Below, in pieces: positions 34,617 to 44,404 of a stretch of 64,000 bases of DNA. The notes under the pieces are model-generated. The model made no database searches. It was not told where the DNA came from and saw only the letters and a program-made list of their open reading frames with translations. The translations under genes were made by a program, and so were the position numbers. This DNA comes from Nissolia schottii. Lineage: Eukaryota > Streptophyta > Magnoliopsida > Fabales > Fabaceae. The DNA lies in contig QANU01112002.1 of the NCBI GenBank assembly GCA_003254905.1, positions 101,585-165,584 of the forward strand, given 5' to 3'. The first letter of the stretch is position 1. Each line of letters begins with the position of its first letter.

Positions 34617-36214
34617 TGCACCTTCGCGTGTTTAACTTGTCAAAAACAAACCCATTTGGACTTAGATCAAGCTTTAATTTTAGTTATTATTATTTTTTGA
34701 TAAATAATTTTAGAGTTTATTGCTTATTATTATTATTGTTATTTTTTTTCTGTCAACCAGAACAATTCAATTGAGAGAAAGGGTCAAGCGCGTTTATTGA
34801 CAACTCAACTCAAAAGAAGCCCAGCGAAGCAAACAAGGCTCTTTTGAATGAAGGAATTATTTATTCTTATATCCCAATACAATTCATTGACAGATAATTA
34901 TTTCACTAAATTGTTCTAAACGATGCTTTATTGAGAGTTGTACACTTCAACCGTTTTCTTTATTAGTTCTTATACAAGCTTTTCCCGTGGGCAACTTCAA
35001 TTAGGTTTGCGCTTTATTTTTATCCGAGACAATAAAAACACATTTTTTCGGTCTCTCTTTTTTCCCCCTCTTTTAAAGAACACAAATTAGTTCGAAAATC
35101 ATTCTTAAAACATATTTTTCATGTTTTTCTTTTATTTTTAATTAAATATAAAAATTAACTTTAAAATTATCTCAAAATAAAGACAATTTTAAATTTATCT
35201 TTTTCTACTTTGTCCCTTCTTTAAATATGTTTTAATCCTTAATAACACCTGTTAAAAATCAAGCTAGATTTAATATTTTAGATTTATTCTTAACTCTCTC
35301 CATCAAGCTAAAACTCCATGAGCTTTCAGCTTGTCACAAGCGAAAGTTATTAACATACGGAGACTGCACTATCTTTCTGATGCCTTTCCAATAACACGAA
35401 GCAATTGTATTTTGTATGCCATCTGCCAAGAGTGCATATTTCTTGCATAGCTGATGGTTAACCATCATATCAGGAATAAGACCTTTTGGTACTACAAAAT
35501 GTAAACTCTACTCAATCCATTTTCCACTTAAATTTCGATTTTGAATCATGGTTTTATCGAGCATACTCTTTATTGTTTGAGCATAGATTCTCTCGTGTTT
35601 CTTATTCACTTGGCTAATGTGTCATGTGAAAAAACTAAATAGGTACAAGCACTAATTTCATGTGAGAAAAATAAATAGATAATAATACTTTAAATGGGTA
35701 GATAGATGAAAGACGTGAAAATATCCATTCCCTCTCTATTTTACAACCTCTCTATATATATATAACCCTTGCATTAAATATCATAACTACAAGATTTGAT
35801 CTTATGATACAATAACTCCCATGGTTGAAAGAGATTGTACGAGTAACTATCTTTTCCAGTTTTAACATTTTGAAATTGATATGAGTTTGGTTTTAATTTT
35901 TTTTTTACATTAATTTATTGTTAATATTTTGAGTTTGATTTCCATTTAGTCTTATACCGATTCCGATGATTTGATTAAAAAAAAAAAAAATTGATGTCGA
36001 AAGCATGAATGTAAAACTAAATTGTTAGAATTCAAAATATTAGCGTTAAACTGATGTGAAAAAATTATCTAAGACTAAACTAAGTTAATTTCAATATATT
36101 AGCACTAAAAAGAATATTTGTTCAAATTATATAATTATATAATATTTATAACCAAGAAACCTGTAAGATGGTGGCTTTTCAAATTAGTTAAATCATAAGT
36201 GAGCTAGCAAACAA
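34617..36214. other. Intergenic DNA with retroelement scraps
   Basis: No gene. A minus-strand stretch at about 35250-35500 has a purine-rich tract and a gttaagaataaatct LTR-like start that suggest the 3' end of a decayed retroelement, but no domain can be confirmed. Confidence 0.4.
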
Positions 36215-36480
36215 TAAGTGAACTTAGGTTGGTTAGTGGACAATCTGAATTGACTGGCTAATAAATTTAATTAATGAAACAATATTATATATATACGTAA
36301 TCATTTATTAATAGTTAACTATTGAAAAAGTTGAGAGTTTATCTGTCTTCACCGTTGGATTCGTGTAGCATTTCATGGTAATCACGGGGCTCCATTCTCT
36401 TTTCTTCTCATGATTCCATTTACATTATTATTGCATAAAAATAATAATCATGTCTATAAAAGATTGTGCGTCTTTAATAA
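36215..36480. repeat. Duplicated non-coding segment, copy 2
   Basis: Shorter counterpart of 33570-34010 with the same block order (aggttggttagtggacaatc, accgttggattcgtgtagca, ttgcataaaaataataatca). See copy 1. Confidence 0.7.
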
Positions 36481-36494
36481 AAGATAGTGCATCT

Positions 36495-36598
36495 TTTTTT
36501 AGGTTGTCTGTCCAGTATTTAAGGTTAGCCTTGACTAATCTGAGTCGACTCAGGTCGCGCACCTGACTATAGCAGGTGAGTCTCCCTGCGAGGATAAT
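36495..36598 (-). mobile_element. 5'-truncated SINE copy (tail part)
   Basis: The minus strand matches the 3' half of the SINE at 46479-46666: the gggagactcacc-like block, the cgacctgagtcgac block, gtcaaggctaacc and ggacagacaacctaaaaa with a short poly(A). The tRNA-like head is missing, the ordinary outcome of incomplete reverse transcription. No target duplication seen. Confidence 0.75.
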
Positions 36599-37656
36599 AA
36601 TCACAATCGCAATTTATCAATTATAAAAAGAAATACCACATCTCAATTTTGTAGCGACAACGTACGCTACTCTTGCTTGTTGGGACATAACTTGAGAAGC
36701 AAAATGGGGAGAATTTAGCAACATGGGGGGAAGGCAAACGAGAAGAGGTGGTGGAGGACGATGGGGAGATTGAGGGTGAGGTTGAGGCAAGTGATGTCAG
36801 AAATTTGAAGTTGACATTTGGCCTTAAAAATATTTTGACATTAATTTAATTAAAATATTTTACATTTTCACATCAATTTAGTCATTATGGTCTGACAAGA
36901 TTTAATGTCAAAATTATCAATATTATCCTAAATTAATGTCAAATTCAAAGCGTGAATAGTAAATTCATGTCAAATTTTAACTTCAAAATATATAGATTAA
37001 AAACAAGTATCTAGTCAAATTTAATACTACCTATGGTATTTTTGGAGTCAATGCTAGTTTTAGTTATAGAAACAAAGGGGGGTAGGCCTGATCCAAAAGA
37101 GATTTATAGATCTTTTGGGTTACCACCATGTCTTGGAATGGGCTATTGTAATAATCTGAACTTTTAGGGCCGTGAACCTTATCTAGCCCCGAAAAATGGG
37201 CATAACCAAACAATAAAAAAATGTCGACTTTGGACCAAAGACCAAAATATAATAACATCATTTTAAATTGGACCTTGGAGCTTCATCATTATGATGGTAA
37301 TTTAAGGGTGATTACTGCTAATCGTAGTTGTGGAAGAGGATAACTCTCAAATTAGTTGGAGGGCGAGGGGTCAAAACCTCCTTTTATACATATATAAATA
37401 TAAAACTCACCTTATCAGCAAAGGAACTATTTTTGCAACCTGAGTCTTGCCGTCAAGCCTATTGAAGACTTTATACAAAGGAAGGTTTGAACTTAAGCAT
37501 AGAGTTAATTATCAGATACCACAAAATAAAATACAATTTTTTTTTAAATAGAAAAATAATTCTAAATTAAGATAAATTGTTATTGTAAAGAGACTATATA
37601 AAATCATCTATGTGCCTTTGTCCATCGGCTTAAGCTTTTAGAGATGATTCTTGACA
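36599..37656. other. Intergenic DNA
   Basis: No gene recognised. The final 60 bases (cggcttaagcttttagag, then ttgaca before the site at 37657) look like the 3' end of a copia LTR in plus orientation. Confidence 0.4.
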
Positions 37657-37668
37657 TGGTATTAGAGT
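37657..37668 (+). other. Copia-type primer-binding site remnant
   Basis: tggtattagag follows an LTR-like end and matches the initiator Met-tRNA complement TGGTATCAGAG with one change. It marks a plus-oriented copia remnant distinct from the minus-oriented one just downstream. Confidence 0.6.
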
Positions 37669-37689
37669 TATTATAACAATTTAGAGGTC

Positions 37690-38155
37690 TAGAGCTATTG
37701 TGTGAAGGGTAACAAGATGCAACATTAGAGAGAAAACTAGAGAGAATAATAGGGAAGGATGATGAACTCAACTAGAGGATTTTGGTGAATAAACTTCATT
37801 GATTGAGATTAGGCACCACAGGTGCTTTATATACACAATCCCAATTAATCAACTAATGTTAACCACTCACTAACTAACTATGACAGCTAGCTTAGTAACA
37901 GAATACCAGCTAACACTAATTCTATAGCTAACTAACTCTATTTGATATATTTGAGTTAAATATAGTGATAATACCTCTCTCAAGCTGGAGAGTTCACACC
38001 AAGCATTCCCAGCTTGGAAGAGAGATCGTGAAAGAGCTTAGGTGGTAGAGCCTTGGTGCCAATGTCAACTATCTAAGCCTAGGACTGAGTTGGCATCAAA
38101 TGAATGAGGCCAATTTTTTCTTTCTCGCATACAACATGGCAATCGAGTTTAATGG
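37690..38155 (-). mobile_element. Ty1/copia remnant: end of RNase H, polypurine tract and 3' LTR
   Basis: From about 38155 to the stop at 37980 the minus strand reads the last part of a copia polyprotein: KLDCHVV, EKEKIGLIHL, then TKALPPKLFHDLSSKLGM, with two in-frame stops. A purine tract cttgagagagg follows (about 37972-37983). The LTR beyond it has a TATA box (tatataaag on the minus strand, near 37827-37835). Everything upstream of RNase H is gone. Confidence 0.8.
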
Positions 38156-39161
38156 CATACAACATTATACATATCCGTACACAAATGACTCACTAGCTTT
38201 CTTGAAAAACAAAGATCGTTGTTAAATCGTTCTTTAAACCAAATGCATTCGAACAAAACTCGAAGAAATTTAGACGGAAAGCAAATCGACAAACAAACCC
38301 TAAACAATGAACTCAGTTCGTTGTACTCACCAGTGGTTGTTTTCTTGTGTAATCTTCAGTTGCTTTTAGCAAATCTTTGTGTAGAGAGCACGATGAGTTT
38401 GCTGAAGAGAGACGAGTGCGAAGAGAGCAACGAGAGATGACGAGAGTGAAAAGAGAACGAAGGATGAGAGCGAAGAGATTGAAGAGAGAAAACGAACGGT
38501 TTTGTGTTTTCAATCCTTATTTTCGACACAAGGAAGTGGAAGCGGGAAGGTTTTGAAACACGAAAATGTGAGTGGTGATGGCAAGGACTAAGGAGACGGG
38601 AAATGTGGAAGGGAGGAATAAGAATGGATAGAGATGGAACTGTAATAATCTTTCAATTTCTTTTTATAGAGATAGATAGAAGAGAAAATCATAAATGGTA
38701 TGGTTTGAAATTGAAATGAAACAAAATTTCAAAAATGGAATTCACATGGTGACAACTCTCTTTTCATTGCTTTCACTCCATTCTCTTATAACTTTACCAA
38801 ACATACAATGATACTCTTAGTAGTTAGCATCATATTTTCATATGTAACAAGCACATTCTTTAATTTGGGCATCGTGTTTTTACTGAGAGCCTGAGACAAA
38901 GTGTCATAGTCAAATCATTGACATCTGATTAAGAATAGCATTGACTTACTTGGTTATGATATAGTAGTCCTAAATAACAATTTTATTAGTTTGCTCTTCG
39001 ATATCTTCCTCTATCTGCCAGCTGATTAACTAAAAAAGGAAAGATTTTTTGTTCTTTTTGGTTCTTTCTGTCAATCTATTGTGCATAAGGTTAGTCTATT
39101 TTACAAATTCATTTGATTTATATTACTTCTTGGTTAAGTCTAATTTTGTTTGCGATGTCAG
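38156..39161. other. Intergenic DNA with a 38-bp dispersed repeat
   Basis: Contains a purine-rich region (about 38370-38660) and the first copy of the near-perfect 38-bp repeat at 38486-38523. No gene recognised. Confidence 0.45.
38486..38523 (+). repeat. 38-bp direct repeat, left copy
   Basis: Starts gagaaaacgaacggttttgt and is identical but for one base to 41983-42020. The two copies bracket the EMB8-like exon and the CYP89A gene. Confidence 0.9.
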
Positions 39162-39419
39162 GAAAATCCAAACTGCTTGTTAATAGTGACACCGAAAGGT
39201 GGTCATCTAGGGTGGGTTGTTGGTGATGAAGCTCCATTAGGAGCCCCTCGGACTGATCCATTAGTAATAGATTTTCTTCAATATTTAGAGAGAAAGGCAG
39301 TCGAATCCCCGAAAACTAGTACTAATCTGGAGGTAAAGAAGCCTTGCACCACCTCGAAGTGTAGTGCAACACTAAGGAAGATATTTCAATCTTCAGAGAT
39401 CATGTACAATCAGGAATAA
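39162..39419 (+). pseudogene. EMB8-like alpha/beta-hydrolase, last exon only
   Basis: A 3' splice site (gcgatgtcag) at 39161 is followed by an open frame of 85 codons and TAA. It reads NPNCLLIVTPKGGHLGWVVG then DPLVIDFLQYLER, matching the C-terminal part of embryogenesis-associated protein EMB8 and ABHD1/3-type hydrolases, whose catalytic His lies in GGHLGW. The lid, nucleophile elbow and catalytic Asp would be in earlier exons, and none is found in the several kb upstream on this strand. This is a stranded exon of a broken or partly moved gene. It has no stops, so it may be a fairly recent fragment. An undetected long-range exon to the left is possible but unlikely given the transposon debris there. 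Confidence 0.8.
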
Positions 39420-39874
39420 TGTGTTGAAGCAACCACACTCGTTTGTACGCGGTTCATGGAGTATTGCAGAACATAGATCCCGCAGGTCAGAGGTCTATAT
39501 CATACATGATCAAATCTCTTTTACATACCAGTCAATAGATGGTAAATGACGTGCAGAAAGTGAATGGAATTGTATTTTTTTGGTTTGGAGTAAACAAATA
39601 TAAATATGAAAGCAAAATAAGTACTGTAATTGAATTGTTTTAACATTACTCATAATTCATTGAAAAACTCTATTCTTTTTTTACTTGTGAACTAATTACT
39701 CTAATCATTGTACTCTAATCATTGTATGTCGTTGGTGGGATTAATGTAGAATCATCAATAGTTGTTAGCACTATATTGAAAAATCAATATAAAACATGGA
39801 AAGTTAGGAAATTTTAGCTGTAAACATAGGTAGACTCTTGTTCTGAGCACAATGAAACTGATAATTGATACTGA

Positions 39875-41422
39875 CTATTGCCTAGGTAATATATGAACCT
39901 TCAAAGGATTCTTCATCACCACTGTGAATTGCAGCTTCTCTGACATATCGACATTGTCTCCACTCGCAGCCTTCCATTCAAAATTCCAAACTAAATTGGC
40001 CACAAAGTACTCCAAGTGGTGTATTGCAACACTATAGCCAGGACACATTCTCCTCCCTATCCCAAATGGCATCATCTTTATCTCTTTACTTCCCATTATA
40101 TCAAATGTTACACCTCCATTTTCCTTACTGTTGTCCATGAACCTCTCCGGCTTGAAGGCCATGGGGTCGTCCCAAGCTGTCGGGTCCCTTCCTATCTCTG
40201 CCACTAAGACATTTACAGAGGCAGAGGTAGGCACCAAGTAACCATTCAAAACAACATCCTTAGTTACTCTATGATGAGCCAGAAAGTGTACTGGTGGGTG
40301 GCGCCTTAAACCCTCCAAAACCACAGCCTTGAGATATGGCAATTTCTCCAAATCTTCGTCCTTCACTAACTTATCCTCTCTACCAGTCATGATCCCTCTA
40401 ATTTCCTCTACGACCCTTTCTTGGATATCTGGGTACTTCACCAAGTTTGCCATGATCCAGTCCAATGTTGTTGCAGTTGTGTCTGATCCGGCGGTCAGAA
40501 ACTCTGTACACAACGTGCAAATGTTCCCATCATCGAGCTTGCTTCCGTCGTCTCCCTCCGATAGTTGCAAATCCAACAAAGTATCCACATATGACACAAC
40601 AAAGTCATCTTCCTCTTTGGCATTGATTCGTCTTTCTTTAGCTTTCTTTCGAGCATCTATGAGAGGAATCAACACAACTTGTTGGTCCTTCCATAGCTGC
40701 AAGAATTCCTTCCATCGATTCTGAAACAGTATCCTAGTGATTGGTGGGCAAAAACTCAAAATATTGTATCTGGTAAAGCGCACAACCATGTCTCGTTGGC
40801 TATCATTAATTTCTCTTATTTGCTTCTCATTGAGTTTGTCGCCGAAACACATCAGAGCCAGCAAGGAGAATATGGCATGTTGAAAATGGTTAGTGATCGT
40901 AATGGTGTTATTGCTTGCACCTAATTCAGATTTAAGGCGATCAAAAAGCATATCCATCACCAATTTGCGTACATGTGCATAGGACTTAACTATTGAGGGG
41001 TGAAGGATTTTCGAACTGAGGTTGCGCCGGAGGAGGCGCCATCTGGGACCATAGAAGCTGAAAAGGATGTCATGCTGGTTGCTACTCATGATCTTTTGTG
41101 TAGGAGTAGTGACTTTAGGGCGGTCAGCAAAGGTGCTTCCGTTTTGGATGAACGCTTGATGTGCAAGGAATCTGTCGGCAATGAAAATGTCCATGCGAGA
41201 TCCTATTTTAAGAGTGAAGATTGGACCATATCTGGCATGAAGGTTCATAAGAATGGTCTTAGGATCATTGGCATATTGTTTAAGCAATGTGATGTTGCCT
41301 ATGATGGGGAATCTCGGAGGCCCTGGAGGGAGGGGAGAACGTGGACAGAGAAGGCTATGTATGCCTTTCAGAATTATTGAGACACAAAGGGATAGAATAG
41401 TAAAAATGAACCAGGTTTCCAT
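39875..41422 (-). CDS. CYP89A: Cytochrome P450, CYP89A type
   Basis: A single uninterrupted frame of 515 aa (start METWF; an ATG five codons upstream at 41437 would add MQYSN). Intronless genes are usual for CYP89. P450s are haem monooxygenases anchored in the ER. In the 515-aa numbering: N-terminal membrane anchor about 1-25, proline hinge LPPGPPRFP near 31-39, I-helix AGSDTT at 311-316, ExxR (EGLR) at 370-373, PERF at 425-428, haem loop FGIGRRMCPG with Cys460. Phrases such as RFLAHQAFIQNGSTFADRP and LEGLRRHPPVHF are typical of CYP89A. All key residues are intact. The substrate is unknown; Arabidopsis CYP89A9 acts on chlorophyll breakdown products, which need not hold here. Confidence 0.93.
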   Translation of the reverse strand: METWFIFTILSLCVSIILKGIHSLLCPRSPLPPGPPRFPIIGNITLLKQYANDPKTILMNLHARYGPIFTLKIGSRMDIFIADRFLAHQAFIQNGSTFADRPKVTTPTQKIMSSNQHDILFSFYGPRWRLLRRNLSSKILHPSIVKSYAHVRKLVMDMLFDRLKSELGASNNTITITNHFQHAIFSLLALMCFGDKLNEKQIREINDSQRDMVVRFTRYNILSFCPPITRILFQNRWKEFLQLWKDQQVVLIPLIDARKKAKERRINAKEEDDFVVSYVDTLLDLQLSEGDDGSKLDDGNICTLCTEFLTAGSDTTATTLDWIMANLVKYPDIQERVVEEIRGIMTGREDKLVKDEDLEKLPYLKAVVLEGLRRHPPVHFLAHHRVTKDVVLNGYLVPTSASVNVLVAEIGRDPTAWDDPMAFKPERFMDNSKENGGVTFDIMGSKEIKMMPFGIGRRMCPGYSVAIHHLEYFVANLVWNFEWKAASGDNVDMSEKLQFTVVMKNPLKVHILPRQ

Positions 41423-41437
41423 GTTACTATACTGCAT

Positions 41438-43560
41438 GAAAGTGTTTAATCAAAAGAAGAAAAGATAATTCCTCATGAAAGTGTTTTTCTTTGCCCGTGG
41501 TTGACAAGACATAAAGCTGAGTTAAATAAAGTTGAAATGTAACTTGCCTATAATCTAACAGCCAACGTTAGTATTAGCATAAAATTGAATGGTCATATAT
41601 GTTTAATTAATTCTTAGTAATTATCAGTAAAAATAACTGGCGATGCGGTAATTTTCTTTTAGAAAAACTCCTCTCGCAAGGTTTAGTTTTCAGGGTTCAT
41701 TGTTGTCATCCAATTCCTATGTTGGGGTAGCCGCATCACCTTGAATTGTTGTTGCCAAAAAAAGAGCATAATAATGTATGTGATTTTATTTTTAAAAAAA
41801 TTGAGGTAACATGATAATACATTATTGATTAACTATGTAATGTACTTTTTACAAAAGAAGTATATTAAAATTTAATATGATAAATAAGAAGTATAAGATG
41901 ATGTTTATCAACATTAATTGAGAATAAATTTACAAGAAATTACTTGGACTCATCCAATGAGGATATTTAACACGAATCCAATGAGAAAACGAACGATTTT
42001 GTGTTTTCAATCCTTATTTTTTCATGGAGTGGATGCTTATATGATTGCACTAAAATTAAGTATGGATCATCATCACAAACTAGAATACCATACAATCTAG
42101 TAAAAAAAGGACAAGAAGAACTAAAAATAGAGTCACATCCCATGTTCAAGGAAGCAGTCAGTCAATCTCTATCTATCTCTCTCTCTCCCCCTCTCTCTCT
42201 TATTATGACATGTTCAAGGAAGCAGTCTAAATAGACCATACATGTACTGTTGAAAAAATTGGCTCATCCTCACCAAGATACTAATTGTCAATTAGGTACC
42301 GCTATAACGCCCATCAACTTGAAGATAACATCGAAAAAAGATTACCCTCTCTAGTGATGTGGATATTTACTAGCTCTTGACATTTGTTTATTTTATTTAT
42401 ATTTATTCTACCTATGAATCTAAATACACATAAGTGATAATTTTTTCGCAGTAACTGAACTCACATAAAATAATAGATGGCTGATCAAACAATGTTTTTC
42501 CATTCTAATAAGTGAAGATCAAACCCACACTAACATATTAAGGAACTACTACTCTCCTATGCCACATCTCTTGGTTAATCTAAATACAAATGCATATGTA
42601 AAAGCTAATTATATTCGAAAAGGTATTTGTAATGTGTTTTGTGAATTTCTATTTACTTAATTGTGATATTTATGAACCCAAAATCAATCTCATCTAAGAT
42701 ATTAATATCTCTTAATTACACCATTTTACAAACTCAAATTCTTAGTATAATAAAAACTTATGTAGTGTTTTAATAATAAAAATAAGATTTTAATTTCTAT
42801 ACACAATGTAAAGTATCATATAATCAAATTATTTTATAAGCACGATTTTTCAAGTAAAATAATTTTATATTGCTAATGCATAACAATTAAATTCATAAAA
42901 CAAATAGAAACTTAATTATATATTAATATCATAAAGTGTCCCTTAGATATTACGTGAGAAAAAATTATGGACACACTCTCAACTTATAGTATCCATTTAA
43001 AGATGCTGAAAAAGAAACAAGTACTAACAAATTACACCAACCTCCGTCGAGAACTATTAATATTATATTTTTCCCTCCTTTAGTTTGTAAGTTGAATAAT
43101 CTCTCCCTTAATTTACACTCTTCTCCCTCAATCCTAAAATGTTTAATTTTAAAAAATTAAAAATACATGTAAAATAACTATTTTAACCCTTAATCATTCA
43201 TTATAAATTTTGTCGTACTTAAATATAAGAAAAAATAAATCAAAATATATAATAGTGAGAGTTATGAATTTGTTGATTTTATATATTTTTTATTGGATTA
43301 AAGAAATTTTTGTTTCTTAATATATTGAGAATTTTAATTTTAAATTTTATTATTATTTTTTAATTTAAGTCCTCAATAATTTTCTTTTAGTTTTAGTTCA
43401 TGACGACAAGTTAAACGGTTAAAAAAATCTTTCGATGACTCAAACCATTTTTCTTTTATAATAAGATGTAAAACTAAATTAATAGTAAGATTACATTTCA
43501 CAACTTTTGAAGAATTATTACCGGACAAAACGTCGTCGTGTTGAAGGGGACGAGCGTGGA
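41438..43560. other. Intergenic DNA between CYP89A and the RING-H2 gene
   Basis: Divergent promoter space for the two genes, AT-rich. It contains the right copy of the 38-bp repeat (41983-42020) and a short CT-rich run (42164-42200). No gene recognised. Confidence 0.5.
41983..42020 (+). repeat. 38-bp direct repeat, right copy
   Basis: Differs from 38486-38523 at one base (cgaacgatt for cgaacggtt). Outside the 38 bp the flanks diverge at once. Confidence 0.9.
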
Positions 43561-43789
43561 GTGAGGGTAATGGTGTGTTGTCGTTGAAGATTTTATCGCT
43601 AAAAGGTTCCTCTTTTTCTTCTGCTTCCTCGCAATTCTTCTTCTTCGATTCAGTTCAATAATTTAAATTCCGCATTTCTCTTTAATTAGGTTGTTGAAAT
43701 CAAAATCCTTTCTGCTAATCTGATCCCTAGTTTCCCCAAATCGTTCGAGGATCCCTCTCCCTCAACAGTGTTCGCGCTTTTTCTCTCAG

Positions 43790-44194
43790 GTCATTTTTCT
43801 CTTTCACTCTTCAATGCCCCCCTTTTATTTTCTTCTTCTCAGCTCCAAGACGCAATCTTTATTGTAAAAATCCGTTCTTATCAATGTTTTCCACCTTCTG
43901 GGCATTTCGTAACTGTAGCCATTTAGGTTTTATTTTATTTTTTCTCTCTTTTCAATGATCCCTTGCACCAAAAAACGATTTTTTTTTTGTGTTTTGCAAT
44001 TAAATGCTTGCACAATGCACTTTGCTTTTGTAACACTGAATTCGAAAGGGTTCTTTTTTATTCTTTATTTTTAATTAATTGCAACCCCTATCATATGTGA
44101 GCTTATCATGCAGGTAGCGTGTTTGCAGCTGAAAATTAACGTGTTTACATTTGACATTTGATTGATGCTAAACTTCTAATTTACATTTAATTTA

Positions 44195-44226
<32 letters not shown>

Positions 44227-44404
44227 TTGGTGGTCTATTGTGTGATTTTGATATGGACATTATTAGTCCTAGTGCTAACTGCTAAGTATTTTGCTGCTAA
44301 TTTGAATTCCATGTTAAAAGTTAGGATTATTTTCCCTAACTTCTTTGGATGCCTTTCGACTGTATATTTCTGAATTTAATTATCTTGGTTTTGTCTGGTT
44401 TCAG
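43790..44404 (+). other. 5' UTR intron of the RING-H2 gene
   Basis: A leader exon rich in pyrimidines (about 43600-43789) ends ttctctcag before GTCATT, and the matching acceptor is ggtttcag at 44397-44404, so the intron ends directly before the ATG at 44405. It includes a TTA microsatellite (about 44196-44226). Leader introns often raise expression in plants; that role here is inference. Confidence 0.7.

Noticed and set aside
35250-35500. Copia 3' end on the minus strand
   Set aside because: A purine tract and LTR-like start are suggestive but no protein domain or second LTR could be confirmed.
40016-41380. Plus-strand frames opposite the CYP89A gene
   Set aside because: Antisense shadows of a complete P450 with all signature motifs on the minus strand.
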